Source of the DNA: an uncultured Clostridia bacterium
GTDB taxonomy: Bacteria > Bacillota > Clostridia > Christensenellales > Borkfalkiaceae
DNA length: 64,000 nucleotides
Reading direction: 5' to 3'
Assembly (NCBI GenBank): GCA_947597925.1
Contig: CANQFA010000002.1
Span: 62,001 to 126,000, forward strand
A program made the position numbers and the translations under genes. The notes below the pieces were generated by a model. That model was not told where the DNA came from. It saw only the letters and a list, made by a program, of their open reading frames with translations, and made no database searches. This document shows positions 1 through 9,081 of this stretch, one piece after another; position 1 is the stretch's first letter, and the number at the start of each line of letters is the position of its first letter.

Positions 1-1
1 G

Positions 2-373
2 GAGGACCTCTTTCACCTGCACCGCGGCGGCAGAGTCTCTGCGGCGACGGCGGTCGTGGGCAGCATGCTCAAGATAAAACCCGTCCTGCATGTCGACGGA
101 GAGGGGCACCTCATCGCCATCGGCAAGGCAATGGGCAGGAAGAAGTCCATCTCGGCCATCGCCGAAAAATTTCGGGAACTTCAGGAGCTCGGCCCGGATG
201 ACCCCGTCTTCTTCAGCCACGGCGACTGCGCGGGGGATGTAAATTTCCTGCTCGAACTTCTCAAAGACGACCTCGCGGGAAGGAGGGTGGAGGTCGCGGA
301 CATCGGCCCCGTCATCGGCACCCATTCGGGCGCGGGCACCCTCGCCATCTTCTTCCTCGGAAAGCATCGGTAA
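2..373 (+). CDS. DegV family fatty-acid-binding protein, C-terminal part (5' truncated by window)
   Basis: The window opens inside this gene; 123 codons and the stop remain. The visible part begins with a glycine/arginine turn (residues HRGGRVS) and the MLKIKPVLHV segment typical of the C-terminal half of DegV proteins, and ends with the GPVIGTHSGAGTLAIFF segment that closes the fatty-acid pocket in the family. DegV proteins bind a fatty acid and, as FakB, present it to the FakA kinase; whether this one does so cannot be judged from a fragment. A second, complete DegV gene lies at 60841-61710. A terminator follows 10 nt after the stop. Confidence 0.85.
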   Translation, partial: EDLFHLHRGGRVSAATAVVGSMLKIKPVLHVDGEGHLIAIGKAMGRKKSISAIAEKFRELQELGPDDPVFFSHGDCAGDVNFLLELLKDDLAGRRVEVADIGPVIGTHSGAGTLAIFFLGKHR

Positions 374-382
374 TGCCGAAGA

Positions 383-416
383 CTCCTCTGCGAATTTGCG
401 CGGAGGAGCCTTTTTT
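383..416 (+). terminator. Rho-independent terminator after the DegV gene
   Basis: Ten-base-pair stem (383-392 with 399-408, one G-U pair), six-nucleotide loop, then a run of six T at 411-416. Confidence 0.85.
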
Positions 417-418
417 GC

Positions 419-447
419 TTGACGGAAAGTGCGGAAACGTGTATACT
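419..447 (+). promoter_or_regulatory. Sigma-A-type promoter for the malic enzyme gene
   Basis: TTGACG (419-424), 17-bp spacer, TATACT (442-447). It starts directly behind the preceding terminator and 22 nt before the malic enzyme start codon. Confidence 0.75.
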
Positions 448-468
448 TCATCATGTAAGGAGACAGCC

Positions 469-1641
469 ATGGACTACAGAAAAGAATCCCTGAAATTACA
501 TGCAGAGTGGAGAGGAAAGATAGAGGTCACCCCCCGCGTGGAGGTGGACTCCCGCGAAAAACTCTCCCTCGCCTATACCCCCGGCGTCGCAGAGCCCTGC
601 CTCGCCATTCAGCAGGACCCCGAAAAGAGCTTCGAGCTCACCCGCCGCTGGAATACGGTGCCCGTCATCACGGACGGAACTGCCGTCTTGGGCCTCGGCG
701 ACATCGGCCCCGAGGCGGGCATGCCCGTGATGGAGGGCAAGTGCGCCCTCTTTAAGGCATTCGGCGGCGTCGATGCCATCCCGCTCTGCATCCGCTCCAA
801 GGACACCGACGAGATCGTGCGTACCATAGAGCTCCTCGCGGGCTCCTTCGGCGGCATCAATCTCGAGGACATCGCCGCGCCCCGCTGCTTCGAGATCGAG
901 CGGCGGCTCATCGAGGACCTCGATATCCCCGTCTTCCACGACGACCAGCACGGCACCGCAGTCGTCACCGCGGCCGCTCTCCTCAACGCCCTCAGACTCG
1001 TCGGGAAAAAGATAGAGGGCTTCCGTGCCGTCATCAACGGTGCGGGGGCGGCGGGCATCGCCATCGCGAAATATCTCCTCAAGATGCAGGCGGGGGACAT
1101 CATCCTCTGCGACAGGCAGGGCATCCTCTGCGCGGGCGACGGGAAGCTCACGGCCGCCAAGGAGGAGATCGCGCAGCTGACCAACCGCGAAAAGAAGACG
1201 GGCACCCTCGCCGACGCCATGCGGGGAGCCGACGTCTTCATCGGCGTCTCGGGCCCCAACTGCGTCACCAAGGAGATGATAAAGAGCATGGCAAGGGATG
1301 CCATCGTCTTTGCTTGTGCCAACCCGACCCCCGAGATCTCGCGCGAAGACGCCCTTGAGGCGGGTGCGGCGGTCGTCGGCACGGGCTCCTCGGAAAAGCC
1401 CAACCAGATCAACAATGTTCTCGTCTTCCCCGGGCTCTTCCGCGGCGCGCTCGACGTGAGGGCCTCGAAGATAAACTTCGAGATGATGTACGCGGCCTCC
1501 GAGGCGATCGCCTCCTGCGTGGGAGAAAAAGAGCTCACGCGGGACTATATCCTGCCCTACGCCTATGACCTCGCCGCACACGAGAAGGTGGCAAAGGCCG
1601 TCGCCGAAGCCGCGAGAAGGACAAAGGTAGCAAAACTCTGA
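469..1641 (+). CDS. Malic enzyme (NAD(P)-dependent, short bacterial form)
   Basis: Oxidative decarboxylation of malate to pyruvate with NAD(P)+ in the cytosol. The 390-residue protein has the short bacterial layout. Near the N-terminus is YTPGVAEPC, followed by GLGDIGPEAGMPVMEGK and the metal/substrate region FHDDQHGTA. The nucleotide-binding loop is INGAGAAGIAI, then GVSGPNCVT and ANPTPEI. I chose ATG 469 because AAGGAG sits at 457-462 and a promoter ends at 447. The frame is open back to 373, but that stretch holds the upstream terminator. It stands alone between two terminators. Cofactor preference cannot be told from sequence alone. Confidence 0.93.
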   Translation: MDYRKESLKLHAEWRGKIEVTPRVEVDSREKLSLAYTPGVAEPCLAIQQDPEKSFELTRRWNTVPVITDGTAVLGLGDIGPEAGMPVMEGKCALFKAFGGVDAIPLCIRSKDTDEIVRTIELLAGSFGGINLEDIAAPRCFEIERRLIEDLDIPVFHDDQHGTAVVTAAALLNALRLVGKKIEGFRAVINGAGAAGIAIAKYLLKMQAGDIILCDRQGILCAGDGKLTAAKEEIAQLTNREKKTGTLADAMRGADVFIGVSGPNCVTKEMIKSMARDAIVFACANPTPEISREDALEAGAAVVGTGSSEKPNQINNVLVFPGLFRGALDVRASKINFEMMYAASEAIASCVGEKELTRDYILPYAYDLAAHEKVAKAVAEAARRTKVAKL

Positions 1642-1648
1642 AATTTCG

Positions 1649-1681
1649 CGCCGTACCCTCGGACATGGGTGCGGCGTCTTT
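1649..1681 (+). terminator. Probable terminator after malic enzyme
   Basis: Ten-pair stem (1649-1658 with 1667-1676, one wobble), eight-nucleotide loop, followed by TCTTTC. The T tract is weak. Confidence 0.55.
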
Positions 1682-1788
1682 CGTCCCGCGAGAAAATTTT
1701 CCTTTGCAAAAGCCCGCGGAGAGGGGAGAGCCCTTGCCCGCGCGCGTGAAAAAGTTTTTCTCTTCGGGCAAAAATTCCGTCAAAACCG

Positions 1789-1817
1789 TTGACGAACGGA
1801 CGAAAATCGGCTAAAAT
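1789..1817 (+). promoter_or_regulatory. Sigma-A promoter for prs
   Basis: TTGACG (1789-1794), 17-bp spacer, TAAAAT (1812-1817), about 50 nt before the prs start. It would drive prs and, by readthrough, pth-mfd. Confidence 0.8.
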
Positions 1818-1866
1818 AGTATCGGCGCGGGAAAGCGCCCCAATATACGAGGGAGGAATATCCAAG

Positions 1867-2814
1867 GTGATCACTCACGGAAACGAAATCAAGCTGTTCG
1901 CGGGCAACTCCAACCGTCCCCTTGCGGAGGCAATTGCCAAGAAGCTCAATACGAGCCTCGGCGATGTCGAAGTCACGAAATTTTCGGACGGCGAGACGTC
2001 GGTGCACATCGGCGAGACGGTGCGCGGCAAGGACCTCTTCATCATCCAGTCCACCTGCACCCCCGTCAACGACAACCTGATGGAACTGCTCATCATGATC
2101 GATGCCGCCAAGCGCGCTTCGGCGGGGCGCATCACGGCGGTCATGCCCTATTTCGGGTATGCCCGTCAGGACAGAAAGGCGCGTTCGCGCGATCCCATCA
2201 CGGCAAAGCTCGTCGCCGACCTCCTCACGGGAGCGGGCGCCGACCGCGTGCTCACCATGGACCTCCACGCCGCCCAGATACAGGGATTTTTCAATATCCC
2301 CCTCGACAATCTGCTCGGCGGGCCCACCCTCTATAACTACTATGCCCAGAAGCTCGACGAGGACTATATCGTCGTCTCGCCCGATGTGGGCAGCGTCAAC
2401 CGCTCGAGAAAGGTCGCCGAGCGCCTCGGCTGCCCCATGGCCATCATCGACAAGCGCCGTCCCAAGGCAAATGTCATGGAGGTCATGAATATCATCGGCA
2501 ACGTGGAGGGCAAGAAGTGCCTCCTCGTCGACGACATGATAGACACGGCGGGCACCATCGTGCAGGGCGCCGAAGCCCTCGTGAATGCGGGTGCCAAGGA
2601 GATCAAGGCCTGCTGCACGCACGCCGTCCTCTCGGGTCCCGCGGTGGAGCGCCTGAAAAATTCGCCCATCGACGAGCTCGTCATGCTCGACACCATCCAG
2701 CTTCCCCCCGAGAAGAGGCTCGATAAGATAAAGATCCTCACGACGGCGGATATCTTCGCGGCTGCCATCGAAAATGTCTACCTCGACAGGCCGATGAGCA
2801 AGATCTACGACTAA
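1867..2814 (+). CDS. prs: Ribose-phosphate pyrophosphokinase (PRPP synthetase)
   Basis: Makes PRPP from ribose 5-phosphate and ATP for nucleotide, histidine and tryptophan synthesis. At 315 residues it has the usual length. Visible motifs are the N-terminal [14 protein letters not shown], the catalytic flexible loop [13 protein letters not shown], the [11 protein letters not shown] segment and the PRPP-binding loop [12 protein letters not shown]. The likely start is GTG 1867, with GGGAGG at 1851-1856 (a long 10-nt gap); the longer open frame begins with the TTG that is itself the promoter -35 box. A terminator stem follows and pth begins 45 nt downstream. Confidence 0.95.
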   Translation: MITHGNEIKLFAGNSNRPLAEAIAKKLNTSLGDVEVTKFSDGETSVHIGETVRGKDLFIIQSTCTPVNDNLMELLIMIDAAKRASAGRITAVMPYFGYARQDRKARSRDPITAKLVADLLTGAGADRVLTMDLHAAQIQGFFNIPLDNLLGGPTLYNYYAQKLDEDYIVVSPDVGSVNRSRKVAERLGCPMAIIDKRRPKANVMEVMNIIGNVEGKKCLLVDDMIDTAGTIVQGAEALVNAGAKEIKACCTHAVLSGPAVERLKNSPIDELVMLDTIQLPPEKRLDKIKILTTADIFAAAIENVYLDRPMSKIYD

Positions 2815-2822
2815 AGCCTCGG

Positions 2823-2852
2823 GAAGCCGCCCTCGCGGCTTCCTTTATTTTT
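2823..2852 (+). terminator. Terminator between prs and pth
   Basis: Perfect 8-bp stem (2823-2830 with 2835-2842), tetraloop, then CTTTATTTTT. The pth start codon follows only 7 nt after the T tract. Confidence 0.75.
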
Positions 2853-2859
2853 GAACGCT

Positions 2860-3423
2860 ATGACCCTCATTGTCGGACTCGGCAATCCCGAAGAAAAATA
2901 TGCAAAGACCTTTCACAACCTCGGCTTCCTTGCGGTCGGGGATTGTGCCGCGCTCCTCGGGACAAAATTCAAGAAAAAAGAGTGTGAGGCGAGCGTCGCC
3001 GAGGCCTATCTCGGCGGCGAAAAGATAATCCTCGCCCGTCCGCTCACCTACATGAACGCTTCGGGGCGCGCCGTAAATCAGCTCATGAAGAAGTATAAGG
3101 TGGCGCCGCACGAGCTCATCGTCCTCTACGACGACTACGACCTGCCGAAAGGGCACGTCCGCGTCCGCCCGCAGGGGAGCGCGGGGACGCACAACGGCAT
3201 GCGTTCGGTCATCGCCGAGACGGGGGTGAGCGAATTTGCGCGCATCCGCATCGGCATCCGCGACGAAGAGGTGCAGATCCCGCTCATCAACTATGTCCTC
3301 TCCGAGGTGAGGCGGGAAGACTATAACCTCTTCGTGTCCGCCTGCCGCCGCGCCGCCGAGGCCGCGGTCGCACTCGCGGGCGGGGAGAGCATCGACCTTG
3401 TCATGACGAAGTATAACGGATGA
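2860..3423 (+). CDS. pth: Peptidyl-tRNA hydrolase
   Basis: Frees tRNA from stalled peptidyl-tRNA. The protein opens with VGLGNPEEKYAKTFHNLGF, containing the conserved Asn of GLGNP and the catalytic His of the FHN segment. It continues with RPLTYMNASG, YDDYDLP and a GSAGTHNG substrate-binding region; about 187 residues is normal. ATG 2860 gives MTLIVGLGNP at the family position; a TTG three codons earlier is also possible. No Shine-Dalgarno is visible and the prs terminator lies immediately upstream. The stop overlaps the mfd start by 4 nt (ATGA), so the two are translationally coupled. Confidence 0.95.
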   Translation: MTLIVGLGNPEEKYAKTFHNLGFLAVGDCAALLGTKFKKKECEASVAEAYLGGEKIILARPLTYMNASGRAVNQLMKKYKVAPHELIVLYDDYDLPKGHVRVRPQGSAGTHNGMRSVIAETGVSEFARIRIGIRDEEVQIPLINYVLSEVRREDYNLFVSACRRAAEAAVALAGGESIDLVMTKYNG

Positions 3424-6400
3424 GTTTCTTTTCCTTTGAAGCGCTGGGCGGGGAATTTACCGCACTCGGCGAAGATCTTGCCCGCGGCATCCCCGTGGCG
3501 GCCTATGGGGTAGACGATCCCCGCAAATATCTCATTTGCTCGCTTGCTCCGCAGCGGGCTCTTTACATTTGCGCCGATTCTCTCTCCGCAAAGCGCGCGG
3601 CAGACGCTATCTCCGCGCTCGGCGGGAAAAAGGTCGTCCTCCTGCCCGCCAAGGACGAGGTGCTCACCTACCGAAAGGCCCTCTCAAAGGACGCACTCTA
3701 CGCCCGTCTCGCCGCCCTGCACGCGTGGAGCCGTGGGGCCGACGTGCTGGTCACCGATATCGAGGCCATCATCCAGCTCGTCCCCAAGCGCCTTCCCGTC
3801 TTCTCCCTCAGGGTGGGGGAGGAGTGCAATATGCACGAACTCGTGGAGGCGCTCGCGGAGGCGGGCTACTCGCGCGAATACACCGTGGACGGCAGAGGGG
3901 CCTTTTCCGTGCGCGGAGATATCCTCGACATCTGGCCCGTCAACCTCGAGCACCCCGTGCGCATCGACTTCTTCGACGATGAGGTGGAGGCGGTCAAGCC
4001 CTACGACGAGGTGACGGGGGAGCGCCTTCCGCAGGAGAGCGGCGCAGAGATCCTCGCGGCGACCGACATCCTCCTCGCGGAGGGAGAAGAGACCCTCCTC
4101 GCCGCCGTCCTCGAGGCAGAGACGCGCGCGGCAAAGGATGCCGCCGCATATGCCCGCATGGATCAGATCCGCGGAGAGATCCTCGAGAGCGGCTGCCGCT
4201 CCTCCTTCCTCTTCCCCCTTCTCGAAAATGCAGGCTCTGTCTTCGACCTTCTCGGCGAGGGCGTGACCATCTTTTTCGACGAATGCAAGCTCATCCGCGA
4301 CAAGCTCACGGGACTTCGCTCGGAGCACCATGAGCGCTTCAAGGCCCTCCTCGCGGGGGGAGAATGCATGCACTTTTCGGAGAGGCAGTACCTTCCCGAA
4401 GAGGCCCTTGCCCGTGTGCGCGACTATCCCTGCGCCGCCCTCATGGCCTTTCTGGGAGATGTCGGCTTCTTCACGCCCATGGCGCTCCGCCACTTCACTT
4501 CGGCGCCGCCGCGGCAATATGTCAACTCCTTTCCCGACCTCTACAGCGACCTCCGCATCTGGCGGCAGACGGGCTACCGCACCCTGCTCTATGCGGGCAC
4601 GCGGGAGCGCGCGGAAAAGCTCCGTGACATGCTTTACGAAGAGGGGATCGCGGACACGGTATGCCCCGAGAAGCTCGAAGACTTAAAAGGGGTCTCCGTC
4701 CTTTCCGACGAACTCGAGCACGGCATGCTCCTCCATGAGTGCAAGCTCGCCGTCATCGGCACCCGCGACCTCTACACCAAGGCGCCGAAGGCCAAGCACA
4801 TCCGCCGAAAGCGCGGCGACCTCTTCGTCGCACCCGAGGTGGGCGACTACGCAGTCCATGAGACCCACGGCATCGGGCGCATCACGGGCACCGACAAGAT
4901 CGAGACGACGGACGGGATCAAGGAATACATCGCCATCGAATACGCGGGCGGCGACAAGCTCTATGTCCCCGTCGAGCAGATGGACGTCCTGTCCAAATAT
5001 GTGGGGAGCGAGCATCCCGCCCTCTCGAAGATCGGGGGCGCCGAGTTCGAGCGCGTCAAGGCGCGCCTTCGGGCCTCCCTCAAGAAGATGGCCTTTGACC
5101 TTCGGCAGCTCTATGCCGAGCGGCAGGAGAAGAAGGGATATGTCTTTCCCTACTTCACCGAGGAGATGGAGGAGTTCAACGCGGCCTTTCCCTATGAGGA
5201 GACGGCGGACCAGCTCCGCTCGGAGGAGGAGATCGCCGAGGACATGTGTTCGGGAAAGGTCATGGACCGCCTCCTCTGCGGCGATGTGGGATTCGGCAAG
5301 ACGGAGGTAGCCCTGCGCGCCGCCTACCGCTGCATTCTGGCGGGCAGACAGGTCGCCCTCATGTGTCCGAGCACCGTTCTCTCCGAACAGCACTTCCGCA
5401 CGGCCGCCGAGCGCATGTCCCCCTTCGGCGTGCGCGTGGAATGCCTCAACCGCTTCCGCACTGACCGCGAGATCGCTGTCATCCTCACCAAACTCGACAG
5501 AGGGGAGGTGGACCTCCTCATCGGGACCCACCGCCTGCTCTCCAATGACGTCGTCTTCCGCGACCTCGGTCTCCTCATCCTCGACGAGGAGCAGCGCTTC
5601 GGGGTGGAGCACAAGGAGAAGATAAAGAATATCAAGCGGGACGTCGACTGCCTCACGATGACGGCGACACCCATCCCGCGCACCCTCCATCTCTCTCTTT
5701 CGGGTATCCGCGATATCTCCACCATCTCCACGCCGCCCGTCGCCCGCCTGCCCGTGCAGACCTATGTCGCCGAGGAGACGGAGACCCTCATCCGCGACGC
5801 CTGCATCCGCGAACTCTCGCGGAAGGGGCAGATCTTCCTCCTCTATAACCACGTGGAGACCATACGGGAATTTGCCGACCGCATCGCCGCCATCGTGCCC
5901 GAGGCGCGCGTCGCCGTCGCCCACGGCAGGATGGACCGCGCCTCCCTCGAGAAGAATGTCTTTGGCTTCTACCGCGGGGAGAGCGACCTCCTCGTCACTA
6001 CGACCATCATCGAGAACGGCATCGACCTGCCCAATGCAAATACCCTCATCGTCATCGATTCCGACCGCCTCGGCATCTCCCAGCTCTATCAGCTCCGAGG
6101 CAGGGTGGGGAGGGGTACCCGCCTCGCCCACGCCTACTTCACCTACAAGCCCGCGCGCATCATGACGACGACGGCCGCCGAGCGGCTCAAGGCCATCATG
6201 CAGTTCACCGAGCTCGGGTCGGGCTTCCGCATCGCCATGCGCGACCTTGAGATCAGGGGCGCGGGCAATGTCCTCGGCGCCGAACAGCACGGACACATGG
6301 ACAAGGTGGGCTATGAGCTCTATGCCAAGCTCCTCAAGGAGGAACTCACGGGGGAACACTTCGAGTCGGTCGATCTCGACATCAAGGCGACCGCCTTTAT

Positions 6401-6815
6401 CCCCGAGACCTACGTGGAGTCCAATGCGGGGCGCATGGATTGCTACAAGCAGATCGCCGAGATCCGCAGTGTCGCCGACTATAAGCGGGTGTGCACCTCC
6501 ATGGAGGAGCAGTACGGCCCTCTCCCCGAACCTACCTTTAACCTCCTCGTCATCGCACTCATGAAGAGCTATGCCTCCCGCCTCAAGGTCAAAAAACTTT
6601 CGGTGGGGCCCAAGGGCGGCGGCATCGAATTCCGCGAGCTTGCGGCGCTCTCACACGGCGGGCTGACGGCCGCACTGGAGCACTGGAAGGGAAGGGTGAG
6701 CCTCGAGATGACGAGCGCGCCCATCCTCCGCTTCCCCGCGGCGGGCAGCGGCGGAAAGACCCTCGTCGCCATGACGAAATTTTTGAAGGAAGCCTCGGCA
6801 AAGCCGCGCGCATGA
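3420..6815 (+). CDS. mfd: Transcription-repair coupling factor
   Basis: Removes RNA polymerase stalled at DNA lesions and recruits UvrA. The 1131 residues show the full domain order. A UvrB-like N-terminal region is followed by a CarD-like RNA-polymerase-interaction domain around residues 461-530 (GDYAVHETHGIGR). Superfamily 2 translocase motifs come next: Walker A GDVGFGKTE near 621, DEEQRFGVEHKE, TATPIPRTL, and motif VI region QLRGRVGRG. The C-terminal TRCF domain closes the protein. It overlaps pth by 4 nt, the common pth-mfd arrangement of Bacillota. Confidence 0.97.
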   Translation: MSFFSFEALGGEFTALGEDLARGIPVAAYGVDDPRKYLICSLAPQRALYICADSLSAKRAADAISALGGKKVVLLPAKDEVLTYRKALSKDALYARLAALHAWSRGADVLVTDIEAIIQLVPKRLPVFSLRVGEECNMHELVEALAEAGYSREYTVDGRGAFSVRGDILDIWPVNLEHPVRIDFFDDEVEAVKPYDEVTGERLPQESGAEILAATDILLAEGEETLLAAVLEAETRAAKDAAAYARMDQIRGEILESGCRSSFLFPLLENAGSVFDLLGEGVTIFFDECKLIRDKLTGLRSEHHERFKALLAGGECMHFSERQYLPEEALARVRDYPCAALMAFLGDVGFFTPMALRHFTSAPPRQYVNSFPDLYSDLRIWRQTGYRTLLYAGTRERAEKLRDMLYEEGIADTVCPEKLEDLKGVSVLSDELEHGMLLHECKLAVIGTRDLYTKAPKAKHIRRKRGDLFVAPEVGDYAVHETHGIGRITGTDKIETTDGIKEYIAIEYAGGDKLYVPVEQMDVLSKYVGSEHPALSKIGGAEFERVKARLRASLKKMAFDLRQLYAERQEKKGYVFPYFTEEMEEFNAAFPYEETADQLRSEEEIAEDMCSGKVMDRLLCGDVGFGKTEVALRAAYRCILAGRQVALMCPSTVLSEQHFRTAAERMSPFGVRVECLNRFRTDREIAVILTKLDRGEVDLLIGTHRLLSNDVVFRDLGLLILDEEQRFGVEHKEKIKNIKRDVDCLTMTATPIPRTLHLSLSGIRDISTISTPPVARLPVQTYVAEETETLIRDACIRELSRKGQIFLLYNHVETIREFADRIAAIVPEARVAVAHGRMDRASLEKNVFGFYRGESDLLVTTTIIENGIDLPNANTLIVIDSDRLGISQLYQLRGRVGRGTRLAHAYFTYKPARIMTTTAAERLKAIMQFTELGSGFRIAMRDLEIRGAGNVLGAEQHGHMDKVGYELYAKLLKEELTGEHFESVDLDIKATAFIPETYVESNAGRMDCYKQIAEIRSVADYKRVCTSMEEQYGPLPEPTFNLLVIALMKSYASRLKVKKLSVGPKGGGIEFRELAALSHGGLTAALEHWKGRVSLEMTSAPILRFPAAGSGGKTLVAMTKFLKEASAKPRA

Positions 6816-6878
6816 GCTTCGGAGTCGGACTTTTTTCGTAATTTTATCAATTTTTCACCGAAACAGGCGGAGAAAGGA

Positions 6879-6907
6879 TTGCACTTTTCGGCGAATTGGT
6901 TTATAAT
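6879..6907 (+). promoter_or_regulatory. Sigma-A promoter for the lipoprotein-uppP operon
   Basis: TTGCAC (6879-6884), 17-bp spacer, TATAAT (6902-6907). The 60-nt leader contains a GCGCGC-rich imperfect inverted repeat at about 6922-6942. Confidence 0.85.
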
Positions 6908-6969
6908 AGAGAGAGTTATGGAGCGCGCATACGCACGCGCGCTATGAAAAAAGCAATCGGAGTACAGCT

Positions 6970-9081
6970 ATGAACAGAAAACAGAAAGCAGCTTCCGTCG
7001 CGCTCGCCGCACTCTTTGCCTGCGGTGCGCTCGCCGGCTGCGATGCTCTCACGACCATCGATTCCGAAAAGGATTACGCACAGGTCATCGCGGAAGTCAA
7101 CCTCCTCAATCACGAAGATTTTGCGGAGGGCGGCAAGTTCGCACAGTATAAGGACGCCGTGTCCACCGTCGAGATCTCCAAGCGCGATCTCGTGGCGAGC
7201 TATGTCTCGAGCGGGTACAGCCTCCAGCAGCAGTACGGCATGAGCTACAGCCAGATCTTCCCCACCCTCGCACAGTCCCTCGCCAACCGCGAGCTCTATG
7301 TGCAGTATGCCAAGGTAGACTTCCTCGCCACGGGCAACGAAGAGGGTAAGACCTATTCCGTCGAAGACTATAAGAAGGCGACGGAGGGCGACATGAGCGA
7401 CACCGAGCGCGAAGTGGCGGGCATCGGCTATTTCCTCGAGGAAGAGGAAAAGGCAAAGGCCGTGTACGACCTCCGCAAGTCCATCAATACCAACATCGAC
7501 TCCATCGAGGAGGACATCATCAAGGTCGAAGAGGATACGGACAGCTACACTCCCGACTCCGACGTGAGGACGCTTCCCTCGGGCGCCGAGACGGAGAATG
7601 AGGACTACTATCCCGAGACCTACGCCATCTGGACGGGCAAGGAGGGGGATTCCGCACTCGGCGAATACGAGAAGCTCCCCGGCTCCACCCGCACGACGCG
7701 CAGAAAGGCGTACATCCGCTATCTCGCCAACCTCCGCGCCAATTCCCTCATCAACAAGTCGGAAAATGCCTCCGACATCGAGGAGACGGACTATTTCGAC
7801 AACCAGCTCAAATCTTCCTATTCCGCAAAGCTCATCGAGAAGATGACGGACAAGCTCGAGAAGGAAGTGGAGAAGGACCTCAACGCGGCGTGGGCGACAG
7901 ACGAATTTAAGGACGCGCTCGCCAACGACGCCAATACCTATGCGACCGACCGTGCCGCCTTCGAGCAGGCCCTCGACGGCATGAGCGATACCTCCTTTGT
8001 CCTCGCCTCGCCGACGGACAGCACGACACAGGAAAATGACGCCTACGGGTTCGTCATCAATATCCTCCTTCCCTTCTCCGACCTGCAGACGCAGGCGCTC
8101 GGCGAAGTCTCCGCCGACTACGGCGACGAGAAGGGCAACCACTTCGCGGCGCGCGCACGCCTCCTCGAGAAGATCACGGCGACCGACCTCCGCGGCACGT
8201 GGTTCACGGGCAAGACGGACTACTCCTTCAAGGCCGCAGACGACGCCTTCACGAACGGTGATGCGGGGCGCGACCGCCTCTTCTTCGAGCACAGTTTCGA
8301 GAAGAGCGACAAGTACGAGGAGATGGAGAAGTACTTCGGCAAGTATACCTATAACGGCACCGTCACCGAGACGGACGCAAGCGGCAAGGCGAAGTACACC
8401 CTCACGCCCGCAAAGATAGGGATCGACGGCTTCCTCACCGAGATGAAAAACTACCTTGCCTTCGCGATGAAGGACTATGGCGCGGGAGCGATGGAGACCA
8501 TCACGGAAAAGCCCGCCGACTATTATGCGCCCGCGACCTTCTATAAGGACAACGGCGAAGTGGACTACAGTAAGTTCGTCTATGAGATGGGCAAGCTCAC
8601 CTACTTCGAACAGAATGGCTACGACGCCAATAAGCTCTTCGTGAAGGGCTCCGCGGAAAATATCGCACTCTCCGTCATAAACGAGCTCTCCTTCGCGTAC
8701 AATACGGATACAGGCGGGCTCAACAGCTACCTCGGCTACTCCATCTCCCCCTATAAGACCAACTATATGTCGGAGTTTGAGTATGCCGCACAGCTCGTCG
8801 TAAAGGAGGGCGCGGGCAGCTATGCCGTCGTTCCCACCGATTACGGCTGGCACATCATCTACTGCACCTTCTCCTTCGCCGATGCCGCGCAGCCCTTCGA
8901 CTTCAACTATGAAGAGAAGGACGACGAGGGGACCTTCTCCGCCCTCTACTTCGAGGCGCTGAAGTCCGATGCCGTGAGCACGGCGGCCGGTAACAAGCAG
9001 TCAAAGGCCATCTCGACCTATTCGGACGCTTGTTCGACCATCTACGAGGGACGCTTCAAAGATCTCATGAATCTCGTTTGA
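6970..9081 (+). CDS. Large PrsA/SurA-like lipoprotein with a degenerate parvulin-type C-terminus
   Basis: A 703-residue exported lipoprotein. The lipobox LAGC puts the lipidated cysteine at residue 24. The mature part is rich in charged, helical segments. Near the C-terminus, YAVVPTDYGWHIIYCTFSF resembles the last strand of PpiC/parvulin foldase domains (pattern FGYHII), so I infer a cell-surface chaperone or foldase of the PrsA/SurA type. It is about twice as long as PrsA and its parvulin core is not clearly recognisable, so isomerase activity is doubtful. Start ATG 6970 has CGGAG 8 nt upstream. uppP overlaps its stop by one base, so the two are co-transcribed. Confidence 0.65.
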   Translation: MNRKQKAASVALAALFACGALAGCDALTTIDSEKDYAQVIAEVNLLNHEDFAEGGKFAQYKDAVSTVEISKRDLVASYVSSGYSLQQQYGMSYSQIFPTLAQSLANRELYVQYAKVDFLATGNEEGKTYSVEDYKKATEGDMSDTEREVAGIGYFLEEEEKAKAVYDLRKSINTNIDSIEEDIIKVEEDTDSYTPDSDVRTLPSGAETENEDYYPETYAIWTGKEGDSALGEYEKLPGSTRTTRRKAYIRYLANLRANSLINKSENASDIEETDYFDNQLKSSYSAKLIEKMTDKLEKEVEKDLNAAWATDEFKDALANDANTYATDRAAFEQALDGMSDTSFVLASPTDSTTQENDAYGFVINILLPFSDLQTQALGEVSADYGDEKGNHFAARARLLEKITATDLRGTWFTGKTDYSFKAADDAFTNGDAGRDRLFFEHSFEKSDKYEEMEKYFGKYTYNGTVTETDASGKAKYTLTPAKIGIDGFLTEMKNYLAFAMKDYGAGAMETITEKPADYYAPATFYKDNGEVDYSKFVYEMGKLTYFEQNGYDANKLFVKGSAENIALSVINELSFAYNTDTGGLNSYLGYSISPYKTNYMSEFEYAAQLVVKEGAGSYAVVPTDYGWHIIYCTFSFADAAQPFDFNYEEKDDEGTFSALYFEALKSDAVSTAAGNKQSKAISTYSDACSTIYEGRFKDLMNLV

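Noticed and set aside
4683-6359. 558-codon minus-strand open frame inside mfd (and similar long antisense frames at 6916-8853, 42825-44870, 52737-55106, 55591-57642)
   Set aside because: They lie wholly opposite clear genes and arise because codons ending in C or G avoid stops on the other strand. Their sequences are Glu/Val/His/Gly-rich without motifs and they have no ribosome-binding sites.
6815-6870. Possible terminator after mfd
   Set aside because: CTTTTTTC is present, but no stem of more than four pairs could be drawn before it.
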